Notes: generated from the sequence alone by a model not told the origin. A DNA stretch of 64,000 nucleotides from Yeosuana aquiaggeris (GCF_044003965.1 NZ_JBAWKC010000004.1:1-64000), one strand, 5' to 3'. Positions 26,527 through 35,685 are shown, counted from the first letter of the stretch. Made by a program: numbers and translations.

Positions 26527-27429
26527 CTATAACAATTGCCCTACTCCCATAAGTATGGCTAAGAAAAAAGTAGAAAGCGCCACTTTTTTTAATTCAGAAT
26601 CAAGTAATTTTAACTCCTTGTTCCTTTTTACTTTAATTAAGTGAAGTATTAAAGGCACATACATAACCATAAATATGAGGTTATAAACAGAAGTATAATA
26701 AAAAATCCCAAACAATAAAGAACTGATAATGGCTGAAATAATTAAGCTGTAATGATAAAGCTTCATATTCTTTTCACCCAACTTTATAGCGATGGTTATT
26801 TTTTTTGATTTCTTATCAGATTCTATATCTCTCATATTATTTAAATTGAGAACCGCTGTACTTAACAAACCAATAGTAATAGCCGGTAAAATAACCACAT
26901 GATCTAATTGTTTTGAAAATAAAACATAACAACCAATCACACTAACCAATCCGAAAAATATAAAAACAAAAAGATCTCCAAACCCTCTGTAACCATAGGC
27001 ATTGGCTCCGATTGTATATTTCATTGCAGCAATAATACTGACGGTCCCTAACACAAAAAACAAAAGAGCTAAGAAAAAATTACGCGCTCTAAAAGAAGAA
27101 AAAACCAACATGGTAGCTAAAATAATAGAAATTAAAACACAGATTTTGATGCCTTTAAACATGTTTTCTGGAGAAATCTTACCGCTTTGAATGGCTCTTT
27201 CTGGTCCAATTCTGTCATTACTATCCGTTCCTTTTATGCCATCGCCATAATCATTGGCTAAATTAGAAAGTATTTGAAAACTCAGGGTGGTAAGTATTGC
27301 TAGAACACAAATCTTCCAGTTAAAAAATCCATTGTATTCAGCTAAACAAGAGGCCAGAATGATTCCAGAAACAGACAAAGGCAAAGTCCTCAATCTCATA
27401 GCAGAAATCCAAATAGAAATGTTTTTCAT
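26527..27429 (-). CDS. menA: 1,4-Dihydroxy-2-naphthoate polyprenyltransferase
   Basis: 300 residues from the ATG at 27429, which lies 1 nt after the menB stop; an upstream in-frame ATG inside menB is rejected. It is a UbiA-type integral membrane prenyltransferase with about eight helices. The first Asp-rich motif is visible in LANDYGDGIKGTD and the second in NMRDIESDKKSKK. It attaches the polyprenyl side chain to DHNA to form demethylmenaquinone. Tight spacing with menB indicates one operon. Confidence 0.94.
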   Translation of the reverse strand: MKNISIWISAMRLRTLPLSVSGIILASCLAEYNGFFNWKICVLAILTTLSFQILSNLANDYGDGIKGTDSNDRIGPERAIQSGKISPENMFKGIKICVLISIILATMLVFSSFRARNFFLALLFFVLGTVSIIAAMKYTIGANAYGYRGFGDLFVFIFFGLVSVIGCYVLFSKQLDHVVILPAITIGLLSTAVLNLNNMRDIESDKKSKKITIAIKLGEKNMKLYHYSLIISAIISSLLFGIFYYTSVYNLIFMVMYVPLILHLIKVKRNKELKLLDSELKKVALSTFFLAILMGVGQLL

Positions 27430-27430
27430 A

Positions 27431-28288
27431 TTAAGGAATCCATTTTTTTTCAAAATTAGGCTTTCGCTTTTCAAGAAAAGCGTTTCTGCCTTCTTTTGCC
27501 TCCTCAGTCATATAAGCTAAACGAGTGGCTTCTCCTGCAAATACCTGCTGACCAACCATGCCGTCATCCGTCAAATTCATGGCGAATTTCAACATTTTTA
27601 TAGATGTTGGGGATTTTGCTAATATTTCCTGGGCCCATTGATAAGCAGTTGACTCTAATTCTTCATGAGGAACTACCGCATTGACCATTCCCATCTCAAA
27701 AGCTTCTTGTGCAGAATAATTTCTTCCTAAAAAAAAGATCTCTCTTGCTCTTTTTTGACCTACCATTTTTGCTAAATAAGCGGAACCATATCCACCATCA
27801 AAACTGGTAACATCTGCATCTGTTTGCTTAAAAATAGCATGCTCTTTACTCGCTAATGTTAAATCACATACCACATGCAGACTATGACCGCCGCCAACAG
27901 CCCATCCTGGTACTACGGCTATCACTGCTTTAGGCATGAAACGAATGAGTCTTTGTACTTCCAGAATATTTAAACGATGGTATCCATCCTCGCCAACATA
28001 ACCTTGATGCCCTCTTGCTTTTTGATCGCCACCACTGCAAAAAGAATACACCCCATCTTTTGTTGAAGGACCTTCAGCTGATAATAAAACGACTCCTATA
28101 TTAACATCTTCTCCAGCATCATAAAAAGCATCATATAATTCACTGGTCGTTTTTGGTCTGAATGCATTTCTTACATTTGGCCTATTAAATGCTATACGAG
28201 CAACACCATTACATTTTTTGTAGGTAATATCTTCGTATTCTTTAACAGTAATCCAGTTTACTCCGTCCATTTTCATTATTTTGTTCAA
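27431..28288 (-). CDS. menB: 1,4-Dihydroxy-2-naphthoyl-CoA synthase
   Basis: 285 residues of the crotonase superfamily. MenB signatures include FCSGGDQKARG, the oxyanion loop AVVPGWAVGGGHSLH and the active-site TSFDGGYGSAYLA. It closes the second ring of the naphthoquinone from o-succinylbenzoyl-CoA. An ATG four codons in (MKMDGVNW) is an alternative start. It is first in the menB-menA-MBL hydrolase operon. menF and menD are not in the window. Confidence 0.95.
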   Translation of the reverse strand: MNKIMKMDGVNWITVKEYEDITYKKCNGVARIAFNRPNVRNAFRPKTTSELYDAFYDAGEDVNIGVVLLSAEGPSTKDGVYSFCSGGDQKARGHQGYVGEDGYHRLNILEVQRLIRFMPKAVIAVVPGWAVGGGHSLHVVCDLTLASKEHAIFKQTDADVTSFDGGYGSAYLAKMVGQKRAREIFFLGRNYSAQEAFEMGMVNAVVPHEELESTAYQWAQEILAKSPTSIKMLKFAMNLTDDGMVGQQVFAGEATRLAYMTEEAKEGRNAFLEKRKPNFEKKWIP

Positions 28289-28636
28289 AAATATATTTTA
28301 TTTTAATAAGACTCTTTCTTTAACCTTAAAAATTACGGTTAAACAATTCTAAACTTTTGACTTTATTAAAAATTAATAATTTAATTAAATTTTAAATCAT
28401 CTAGTTTCCCAAATTAATAAATAAAAAGTAAAAATCAGGAATCAGAAATAAGCATTGGAATATATTTTTTTCTCCATTTGAATGGACTACATTTATAAAA
28501 TCTAAATGTAAAGACCAAAAAATTATAAAATACTTATTTTTTGAATGTAAATTTGATATTTCTATTATTTTATAAACTGTAAGTGTATATTACAGGTTTT
28601 TATCTTATATTTATTTAAGAAATTAGCTACTAATTT
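28289..28636. other. AT-rich divergent intergenic region upstream of menB
   Basis: 348 bp without a convincing gene. On the minus strand close to menB there is TATTTTTG (matches TAnnTTTG) and an imperfect TTAACC/GGTTAA hairpin at 28320-28342. On the plus strand TAAATTTG at 28548-28555 could drive the small ORF at 28637, whose leader would carry a stem-loop (AAACTGTAA against TTACAGGTTT with one bulged base, 28574-28599). Nothing else is seen. Confidence 0.5.
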
Positions 28637-28813
28637 ATGATATTTACAATCATTCTTTCATTATTAATTTTAGTTGCAATAAACTTTTTATTACTAGCCT
28701 TTAGCTGTAATAAAACAAAAAAGGTTAAAAAAACCATTAACCAACGTGTTATTCACTCAACCAAAGTTACCAATTTACCGGCTTCTCAAAAACTTGCTCC
28801 AACAGGAAGTTAG
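28637..28813 (+). CDS. Putative small membrane protein (58 aa)
   Basis: An ATG-started frame of 58 codons. An N-terminal hydrophobic helix (MIFTIILSLLILVAINFLLL) is followed by FSCNK and a basic tail (KTKKVKKTINQR). It overlaps the 3' end of the convergent ung by 47 bp. The hydrophobic-then-basic layout and the -7-like TAAATTTG upstream make it a plausible real single-pass protein. The coding evidence is otherwise thin and no family is recognised. Confidence 0.45.
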   Translation: MIFTIILSLLILVAINFLLLAFSCNKTKKVKKTINQRVIHSTKVTNLPASQKLAPTGS

Positions 28814-29432
28814 TTTTACTAAAATGTTTATTACCAAACCACAAACCTCTATTCGCGCTTAACGGAGATGGGTGACCACTTTGTAATACGTAATGTTTTT
28901 TCGCATCAATTAGTTTTATTTTTTGTTTGGCATAACTACCCCATAGCATAAAAACAACATTCTTTTTATTATCACTGATTGTTTTTATAACAGTATCTGT
29001 AAATGTTTCCCATCCTTTACCTTGATGACTTCCTGCCAAATGCGCTCTTACGGTCAAAGTTGCATTCAATAATAAAACTCCTTGATTGGCCCAACGTGAT
29101 AAATTTCCACTTTTAGGATAAGGAACACCTACATCCTGTTCAATTTCTTTAAAAATGTTCTTAAGGGATGGTGGATGTTTAATATCATCATTCACTGAAA
29201 AACATAAACCATGTGCTTGTCCTAGATCATGATAAGGGTCTTGTCCAATAATTACGACTTTAACATCATGAAAATGACAATGTTCAAAAGCATTAAATAT
29301 TTGATTGTCTGGAGGAAAACATTCATGTTTTGAATATTCTTCTATCACAAAATTTGCTAAACTATCAAAATAGGGTTTATCAAATTCTGATTGCAAATAA
29401 AATTTCCAGCTTTCGTGTATATTGACATTCAT
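28767..29432 (-). CDS. ung: Uracil-DNA glycosylase
   Basis: 221 residues, normal length for family 1 UDG. The water-activating loop GQDPYHDLGQAHGLCFSV (catalytic Asp) and the DNA-intercalating loop GHPSPLSANRG (catalytic His) are both intact. LLNATLTVRAHLAGSHQGKGWE is also typical. It removes uracil from DNA to start base-excision repair. Transcribed alone. Confidence 0.97.
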   Translation of the reverse strand: MNVNIHESWKFYLQSEFDKPYFDSLANFVIEEYSKHECFPPDNQIFNAFEHCHFHDVKVVIIGQDPYHDLGQAHGLCFSVNDDIKHPPSLKNIFKEIEQDVGVPYPKSGNLSRWANQGVLLLNATLTVRAHLAGSHQGKGWETFTDTVIKTISDNKKNVVFMLWGSYAKQKIKLIDAKKHYVLQSGHPSPLSANRGLWFGNKHFSKTNFLLEQVFEKPVNW

Positions 29433-29607
29433 AATATCTAAAACATTATCAAAAATTAATCCTACAAGTTAATATGGCCTCTTTATAGATTAGATAATTT
29501 GGTCATTACCAATTTCAAATTTTAAATGATCATAGCAATTTGTCGATTCTATTTACCATGATTAAGCAAACCCTTCAATTTTGCTTTTAGATTGAATTAT
29601 GTGTGTT

Positions 29608-31500
29608 TTAATTCAAAGTTTCACTTAACCATTTAAAAAACTCATTTTGCCAAACAATCCCGTTTTGAGGACTCAAGACCCAATGATTTTCATCTGGTAA
29701 ATACATAAGTTTACTTTTTATTCCTCTCAATTGAGCCGCTTGAAATGCCTCTAATCCTTGTCCTATTGGAACCCGATAATCTTTTCCTCCCTGAATCACA
29801 AGAATAGGTGTATTCCATTTATCGACATTTTCAATAGGATTAAATGAGGTGTAACTTTTTAAGTTTGCAGGGTCCCAATACGGACCGCCAAGATCTTTGT
29901 TGACAAAAAATAATTCTTCAGTTGTTCCATACATACTTCTAGTATTAAAAATACCATCATGAGCAATAAATGATTTAAATCTCTCATTGTGAACACCCGC
30001 TAAATAATAAACAGAATAGCCACCATAACTAGCACCTATACACCCCATTCTATTTTTATCGACATAAGATTCTTTAGACACATCATCTATAGCTGCAAGA
30101 TAATCTTCTATATTTTGTCCACCATAATCACCGCTAATTTGCTCATTCCATTCAACACCATGCCCTGGCATACCGCGCCTGTTTGGTGCCACAATGATAT
30201 AACCATTGGCAGCCATTAATTGAAAATTCCATCGAAATGAATAAAATTGAGTAAGAGCCGATTGGGGACCGCCTTGGCAATAAAGCAATGTTGGATATTT
30301 TTTGTTTGGATCAAAATCTGGAGGATAAATAACCCATGATAGCATATCCTTTCCATCAGTTGTTGGAATCAATCGCTTTTCTACATTGCCAAATTTTATA
30401 TTTTTATAAGCCTCATCGTTTACATGACTTAACTGGGTCATGGTCCCGTTTGATAAATTTACCAGATAAATTTCTGATGCATGGTTCATATCGGTCCTTG
30501 TCACAGCCATTTTAGAATCAGACTGTCCTATAAGTCCTGTAATATCAAATGTTCCATTGGTGATTTGCTTAACTATTGGTGTAATGCTTTTTAGCGCAGT
30601 AACTTCAAAAAGTTGAATAGTTCCCTCTACAGGTGCATTGAAAAATATTTTTTTACCATCATTACTCCATAAATAACTATTTACAGTTCCATCCCAATCT
30701 TTAGTCAAATTTCTTTTTAAACCATCATTTAATACAATAATATCATTTTTATCAGCCTCATATCCGGGTTCATCCATTTGTAACCAAGCCAAAACACCTT
30801 CTTTTGAAAAAGAAGGATTCGTATCATAACCCTGATTATCTTTTGTTAAATTAATAGTAGTATTTGACTTTAAATCATAACTATAAATATCGGTATTCGT
30901 GCTTTTAGCATAATTTGTTCCATATTCTTTTTTAGCTACATATAGAATTTTTGATCCATCCAAATTCCAGATATAATCCTCTGCGCCACCAAAAGGCTTG
31001 AGCGGGCAGTCAAATGCTTCGCCTTCCATAATATCTAAAGGATCTGCATCCTCTGAATCTATTTTTTTTAAGAATACATGACTGAATTTACCGTCTTCCC
31101 AAGTATCCCAATGTCTATAATTAAGATTATCATAAATCTGAACATTTGATTTTTCCAATTCAGGATAATTATCAACACCACTAACAGATTTTAACTTCAC
31201 CTCTACATCATAAATTTTAAATTGACCATTTGGAGATATTTTTGAATCCTTAAAAATTGTTTGATACTCATTTATAGCACTTGTTGCTCCATTTGCCATA
31301 GAAACTTTATAATAACTAGTCGTTTTAGAATTGGTCTCAAGGTTGTAAACCGTTGAAGCATAAATCACATCCTTGCCATCATTGGAAAGTCCAACCGGGC
31401 TAATACGATTTAGTTTCCATAACAATTCCGGGGTCATGACTTGAGCCAATAAAAAATGATTGCTAATTAAAAGCAACATAATAAATCCAATTTTTTTCAT
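29608..31500 (-). CDS. S9 family peptidase (DPP/acylaminoacyl-peptidase type), secreted
   Basis: 630 residues with a signal peptide (about 1-19, ending LLAQ). The N-terminal two thirds forms a beta-propeller with TolB-like blades (for example NLDGSKILYVAKKE and SNDGKKIFFNA). The C-terminal prolyl-oligopeptidase domain carries the catalytic triad: Ser in GASYGGY, Asp in GGKDYRVP and His in ENHWV. Relatives in Bacteroidota are periplasmic dipeptidyl- or oligopeptide-cleaving enzymes used in peptide uptake. It lies 11 nt downstream of holA on the same strand and is probably co-transcribed. Confidence 0.92.
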   Translation of the reverse strand: MKKIGFIMLLLISNHFLLAQVMTPELLWKLNRISPVGLSNDGKDVIYASTVYNLETNSKTTSYYKVSMANGATSAINEYQTIFKDSKISPNGQFKIYDVEVKLKSVSGVDNYPELEKSNVQIYDNLNYRHWDTWEDGKFSHVFLKKIDSEDADPLDIMEGEAFDCPLKPFGGAEDYIWNLDGSKILYVAKKEYGTNYAKSTNTDIYSYDLKSNTTINLTKDNQGYDTNPSFSKEGVLAWLQMDEPGYEADKNDIIVLNDGLKRNLTKDWDGTVNSYLWSNDGKKIFFNAPVEGTIQLFEVTALKSITPIVKQITNGTFDITGLIGQSDSKMAVTRTDMNHASEIYLVNLSNGTMTQLSHVNDEAYKNIKFGNVEKRLIPTTDGKDMLSWVIYPPDFDPNKKYPTLLYCQGGPQSALTQFYSFRWNFQLMAANGYIIVAPNRRGMPGHGVEWNEQISGDYGGQNIEDYLAAIDDVSKESYVDKNRMGCIGASYGGYSVYYLAGVHNERFKSFIAHDGIFNTRSMYGTTEELFFVNKDLGGPYWDPANLKSYTSFNPIENVDKWNTPILVIQGGKDYRVPIGQGLEAFQAAQLRGIKSKLMYLPDENHWVLSPQNGIVWQNEFFKWLSETLN

Positions 31501-31511
31501 GATTTTTATAA

Positions 31512-32516
31512 TTAATTTAAAATTTTATATAACATTTCTTTTAACAAATCGCCCTGGGCAACGGCATTAGAATCAACCCCTTTACTTTTGACATCAAATT
31601 CTCTTAAAACTGAAATCACTGTACTTACCTTTTTCATAGGGAAATTGCGCGCAGCTACTATGTAATCATTAACAAAATAGGGGTTTATTTTTAAGGCCGA
31701 CGCCACGTGTCTTGGCGCTTTATCAGATAATCCATGAAATTGTAAAAGTTGTGTGAAGAAACTAAACAATAATGCGACTGTTACAACCATAGGATTGTCC
31801 TTAGGGTTTTCAGCAAAATAATTTATAATTTGGTAAGCCTTCATACTATTTCGTTCACCAACAGCTTTCCGTAATTCAAAATTATTAAAGTCTTTACTTA
31901 TTCCAATATTCTCTTCAATAAGTTCGGGAGTTATTTGAGTCTCCTTTGGAATTATGATTTGGAGTTTTTCTAATTCATTATTAATTTTACTTAAATCTGT
32001 TCCTAAAAACTCAACCAGCATTTGTGCTGCCTTTGGTGTAATAGTATATTTTTTTACCGATAAAATCCTTTTAATCCAATCGGCTACTTGATTTTCATAA
32101 AGCTTCTTACTTTCATAAACCAACCCTACCTTATTAACCGCTTTATATAAACTTTTACGCTTATCAATTTTTTTGTACTTATAATTTATTACCAGTACGG
32201 TTGATAATTGTGGATTATTAGCGTAAGTTTCTAATTTTTCAATGGATCTTGACAAATCCTGCGCTTCCTTTACAATCACTACTTGTCTTTCAGACATCAT
32301 AGGATAACGCTTGGCATTTTCAACAATATCTTCAATGGTCACATCGCGTCCATATAAAACCACCTGATTAAAGCCTTTTTCTTCTTCTGTCAAAACATTT
32401 TTTTCAATATAGTCAGATATCTTGTCAATATAATAAGGCTCTTCGCCCATTAAAAAATAAATAGGTTTAATGTTTCCGTTATTAATATCAGTAACCAATT
32501 GTTTGACTTCGTCCAA
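31512..32516 (-). CDS. holA: DNA polymerase III subunit delta
   Basis: 334 residues. It matches the HolA clamp-loader architecture: the N-terminal segment IKPIYFLMGEEPYYIDKI is the conserved start, followed by VILVKEAQDL-like strands, the DLSKINNELEKL helix pair and the C-terminal collar helices. Delta opens the beta sliding clamp. The ATG lies at the divergent region shared with the HsdR-N gene. Confidence 0.92.
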   Translation of the reverse strand: MDEVKQLVTDINNGNIKPIYFLMGEEPYYIDKISDYIEKNVLTEEEKGFNQVVLYGRDVTIEDIVENAKRYPMMSERQVVIVKEAQDLSRSIEKLETYANNPQLSTVLVINYKYKKIDKRKSLYKAVNKVGLVYESKKLYENQVADWIKRILSVKKYTITPKAAQMLVEFLGTDLSKINNELEKLQIIIPKETQITPELIEENIGISKDFNNFELRKAVGERNSMKAYQIINYFAENPKDNPMVVTVALLFSFFTQLLQFHGLSDKAPRHVASALKINPYFVNDYIVAARNFPMKKVSTVISVLREFDVKSKGVDSNAVAQGDLLKEMLYKILN

Positions 32517-32568
32517 AATGTAAAAATTTCAAATTAAAAGAATCAAATTCCAAAAAATCATAGAGATA

Positions 32569-32599
32569 TTTGGTATTTGAATATTGTGGTTTACCTTTG
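32569..32599 (+). promoter_or_regulatory. Promoter of the HsdR-N/glycosyltransferase operon
   Basis: TTTG (32569-32572), a 19-nt spacer, then TACCTTTG (32592-32599), a full match to the Bacteroidota -33/-7 pattern. Transcription should start near 32605, about 15 nt before the proposed start codon. Confidence 0.75.
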
Positions 32600-32621
32600 A
32601 GTTAATTAAAGATAAAACGTG

Positions 32622-33068
32622 TTGCAAGAACTAAACTTTCCTAAGTTTTCGTTTCGATTCAAAAATAAGGAAAATAAAATTTCTATATTCGATGTTATCC
32701 GCAAAAGATTTGTGATTTTACAACCTGAAGAATGGGTAAGACAACATTGTATTCATTATTTAATTGATTATAAAGGATACCCGAAGTCTTTAATAAATAT
32801 AGAAAAGGAACTCATAATCAATTCTTTGAGAAAACGTTATGACATTGTTGTTTTTAATTCTGATGGAAGTATCCATTTAATTGTTGAATGTAAAGCACCA
32901 ACCATCAGTATTAATCAAAATGTATTTGATCAAATCGCCTTGTATAATTTAAGTTTGAATGCCACTTATTTGATGATTTCTAATGGTTTCAATCATTATT
33001 ATTGTCAAATGGATTTTATAAATGAAAAGTATCATTTCCTTAAAGATATTCCAGAATATACTAAATGA
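32622..33068 (+). CDS. HsdR N-terminal (PD-(D/E)xK nuclease-like) domain protein
   Basis: 148 residues starting at TTG 32622, or 149 from the adjacent GTG 32619. TTG gives an M-Q-E-L-N-F-P start, as I recall for relatives. The whole protein is a type I restriction HsdR N-terminal domain with the nuclease core visible: RYDIVVF (Asp) and LIVECKAP (E-x-K). There are no helicase, methylase or specificity subunits nearby, so it is not a restriction system as such. Its stop overlaps the start of a glycosyltransferase gene by 4 nt (ATGA), and this pairing near holA is common in flavobacteria from memory. The function is unknown. Confidence 0.85.
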   Translation: MQELNFPKFSFRFKNKENKISIFDVIRKRFVILQPEEWVRQHCIHYLIDYKGYPKSLINIEKELIINSLRKRYDIVVFNSDGSIHLIVECKAPTISINQNVFDQIALYNLSLNATYLMISNGFNHYYCQMDFINEKYHFLKDIPEYTK

Positions 33069-34051
33069 AAATAGCCGTTGTTATATTAAATTGGAATGGT
33101 AAAAAGCTTTTAGAACAGTTTTTACCATCTGTGGTTAAATATTCTAAAGAAGCGTCTGTATATGTAGCAGATAATGCCTCAACAGACGATTCTATTTCTT
33201 TTATTGAACATCATTATCCAAAGGTTCACATTATAAAAAACAACCAAAATGGCGGTTATGCCAAAGGATATAATGACGCACTCAAAAGTTTAAAAGAACC
33301 TGTTTTTTGTTTGCTGAATAACGATGTTGAAGTCACAAATAATTGGTTAGAACCAATCATTCAAACTTTTAATAACGAACCTAATACAGGGATTATTCAG
33401 CCCAAAATATTAGATTATAAACGCAAAGATTATTTTGAATACGCTGGAGCTGCAGGTGGTTTTATTGATAAATTTGGGTATCCGTATTGTAGAGGGCGCA
33501 TTTTTGATTCCATTGAAAAGGATTTAGGACAGTATAATGATGTTACAGAAATTTTCTGGGCCTCTGGTGCCTGTTTATTTATTAGAAATGAGGTTTATAA
33601 AACATTAAACGGTTTAGATGAAAGTTTCTTTGCTCATATGGAAGAAATTGATTTGTGCTGGCGTGCGAAAAATGCAGGTTATAAAATTAAATATGTAGGA
33701 AAGTCTGAAGTTTTTCATCTTGGCGGTGCCACTCTTAATAGTTTAAACCCGCAAAAAACGTATCTCAATTTCAGAAATAGTTTATATACATTAACTAAAA
33801 ATGCTAATGGTAATTTGTTTATTTTAATTTTTATAAGACTCATTTTAGATGGCGTTGCAGGATTAAAATTTTTGTTAGAACTCAAATTCAAACATTTCTT
33901 AGCTATTATTCATGCTCATTTTAGTTATTACAAACATTTAGGAACTTTACTAAATCAAAGAAAAACCTATATTAACAAAGAAAAATACTATAATAAAAGA
34001 TCCATTGTTTTATATTATTACGTATATAAAAATAGAGTTTATAAAAGTTAA
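33065..34051 (+). CDS. Glycosyltransferase family 2 protein
   Basis: 328 residues of GT-A fold. The nucleotide-sugar site (VVILNWNGKKLLEQFL, then ADNASTDDS) and the D-x-D-type metal motif (LLNNDVEVT) are visible. The acceptor-side motif MEEIDLCWRAKNAGYKIKY is the ED(x)D/W region typical of rhamnosyltransferase-like GT2 enzymes. A hydrophobic stretch near residue 255 may associate it with the membrane. The sugar and acceptor are unknown. Coupled by a 4-nt overlap to the HsdR-N gene. Confidence 0.9.
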   Translation: MKIAVVILNWNGKKLLEQFLPSVVKYSKEASVYVADNASTDDSISFIEHHYPKVHIIKNNQNGGYAKGYNDALKSLKEPVFCLLNNDVEVTNNWLEPIIQTFNNEPNTGIIQPKILDYKRKDYFEYAGAAGGFIDKFGYPYCRGRIFDSIEKDLGQYNDVTEIFWASGACLFIRNEVYKTLNGLDESFFAHMEEIDLCWRAKNAGYKIKYVGKSEVFHLGGATLNSLNPQKTYLNFRNSLYTLTKNANGNLFILIFIRLILDGVAGLKFLLELKFKHFLAIIHAHFSYYKHLGTLLNQRKTYINKEKYYNKRSIVLYYYVYKNRVYKS

Positions 34052-34104
34052 TAAACAGTTTAGCAAAAATTTTGTTAAAATGTTAAAATTGAATGATTTT
34101 TATA

Positions 34105-34112
34105 TACTTTTG
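34105..34112 (+). promoter_or_regulatory. Predicted -7 box of the OmpA lipoprotein gene
   Basis: TACTTTTG matches TAnnTTTG and lies 40 bp upstream of the ATG. No TTTG is seen at the standard distance upstream. Confidence 0.5.
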
Positions 34113-34151
34113 CTACGTTAAACAACAAAACAAATTAATCCAAAAACAATC

Positions 34152-34991
34152 ATGAAAAAACTTTTAATTTTTACCTTTTCAGCCTTAATGCTTCTTAGTT
34201 CATGCGTCTCTAAAAAAGAATATACTGCACTTGAAGCCAAACAAAAAGAAACCCAAGATTTATTAAATACTGCAACAGTAAAATTAAACAGTTGTTTAGC
34301 TGATAAATCAGCAGCGGTTGCAAGAACAACGGCCTTAGAAGAACAAATTGCTGATTTACGTAAAAACAACGACAACCTAACTGTGTTGTCTGCTAAAGGT
34401 GCTTCAAATATTGAAAAAACACTTGAAAGCATTAAAGAAAAAGAATTAAAAATTACACGTTTACAGGATGCCTTAACTAAAAAGGACAGTATTACTTTAG
34501 CGGTAGTTACTAGTTTAAAACGTGAAGTTGGTATTAACGACCCTGACATTGAAATTAATGTTGAAAAAGGTGTTGTATTTATTTCTATTGCTGACAAATT
34601 ATTATTCCAAAGCGGAAGCTACAATGTAACTACAAGAGCTAAAGAAGTTCTTGCTAAAGTTGCTAAAGTAGTTAATAGTAAACCAGACTTCGAATGTATG
34701 GTTGAAGGACATACTGATAATGTGCCTTACCAAAGTGGTGTTTTATTAGACAACTGGGATCTAAGTGTAAAACGTTCTACCTCTATTATTAGAGTATTAC
34801 AATCTCTTGGTGTAAACCCTGGACAATTAATTGCTGCTGGTCGTGCAGACTATGTGCCTTTAGTTGAAAATAATACTGCTGAAAACAGAGCTAAAAACAG
34901 ACGTACTCGTATTGTAGTACTTCCAAAAATTGACCAGTTCTATGACATGGTTGAAAAAGAAATGAAAAATCTTTCAGCTGGTACTAAATAA
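34152..34991 (+). CDS. OmpA family peptidoglycan-binding lipoprotein
   Basis: 279 residues. The lipobox LMLLSSC places the lipid-modified Cys near residue 18. A coiled coil follows (about 24-120, EALEAKQKETQDLL and similar). The OmpA C-terminal domain (about 150-275) carries the core VEGHTDNVPYQSG and, later, NRAKNRRTRIVV, with the peptidoglycan-contact Asp and Arg present. It would tie the outer membrane to the cell wall. It is monocistronic with its own promoter and a strong terminator, and is likely abundant. Confidence 0.92.
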   Translation: MKKLLIFTFSALMLLSSCVSKKEYTALEAKQKETQDLLNTATVKLNSCLADKSAAVARTTALEEQIADLRKNNDNLTVLSAKGASNIEKTLESIKEKELKITRLQDALTKKDSITLAVVTSLKREVGINDPDIEINVEKGVVFISIADKLLFQSGSYNVTTRAKEVLAKVAKVVNSKPDFECMVEGHTDNVPYQSGVLLDNWDLSVKRSTSIIRVLQSLGVNPGQLIAAGRADYVPLVENNTAENRAKNRRTRIVVLPKIDQFYDMVEKEMKNLSAGTK

Positions 34992-35015
34992 GAATTGAAA
35001 TATTTATACTAAAAA

Positions 35016-35042
35016 GCCCAATCATATGATTGGGTTTTTTTT
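35016..35042 (+). terminator. Bidirectional terminator after the OmpA lipoprotein gene
   Basis: CCCAATCAT/ATGATTGGG is a perfect palindromic stem with five A's before and eight T's after. It lies between the convergent OmpA lipoprotein and threonylcarbamoyl-AMP synthase genes. Confidence 0.88.
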
Positions 35043-35053
35043 ATTTGTCATCA

Positions 35054-35674
35054 TTAAAAAATCTCTAAGCCCCCTTTGCCTTTTCTTACAACAAGAGGCT
35101 CTTCTTCAGATAAATCTATAACGGTTGATGGCTCATTGTCACCATAACCGCCATCAATGACCAGATCTACTAAATGATCCCATTTTTCTAATATAAGTTC
35201 TGGATCTGTAGTGTATTCCAAAACTTCATCTTCATCTTTAATTGATGTTGAAATAATAGGATTACCTAATTGCTTAACTATTTCTAGTGCAATATTATTG
35301 GCTGGTATTCTAATACCTACTGTTTTTTTTTGTTTAAATGGTGCTGGCAAGGACCTGGCGCCCGGAAGAATAAAAGTATAGGGACCTGGCAGAGCTCTTT
35401 TTAAAATTTTGAATGTTGATGTATCAATTTGTTTGACATAATCACTTAAATTACTTAAATCATGGCAAACAAATGAGAAGTTTGATTTTTCTAACTTTAT
35501 CCCTTTAATGCGCGCAACCCGCTCCAGTGCTTTTAAATTGGTAATATCACATCCTAGTCCATAGACCGTATCTGTTGGATAAATAATTAAACCACCCTTC
35601 CTGAGAACCTTAACTACTTTTTCAATTTCCTTCGGATTAGGGTTCTCTTCGTATATTCTTAAATATTCAGCCAT
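35054..35674 (-). CDS. L-threonylcarbamoyladenylate synthase (TsaC/YrdC type)
   Basis: 206 residues comprising the YrdC domain only, without the Sua5 C-terminal domain. Signatures are GGLIIYPTDTVYGLGCDITN, RIKGIKLEKSNFSFVCHDL, GPYTFILPG and VGIRIPANN. It makes threonylcarbamoyl-AMP, the donor for the t6A modification at tRNA position 37. It lies 11 nt downstream of the helicase gene on the same strand and is probably co-transcribed. Confidence 0.92.
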   Translation of the reverse strand: MAEYLRIYEENPNPKEIEKVVKVLRKGGLIIYPTDTVYGLGCDITNLKALERVARIKGIKLEKSNFSFVCHDLSNLSDYVKQIDTSTFKILKRALPGPYTFILPGARSLPAPFKQKKTVGIRIPANNIALEIVKQLGNPIISTSIKDEDEVLEYTTDPELILEKWDHLVDLVIDGGYGDNEPSTVIDLSEEEPLVVRKGKGGLEIF

Positions 35675-35685
35675 GTTGGTTAAAA

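Noticed and set aside
29558..29595. AAGCAAA/TTTTGCTT hairpin as terminator of the S9 peptidase
   Set aside because: The stem is imperfect and no T-tract follows on the minus strand.
32622..33068. Type I restriction-modification system
   Set aside because: Only the HsdR N-terminal domain is present; there are no methylase, specificity or translocase genes in the window.
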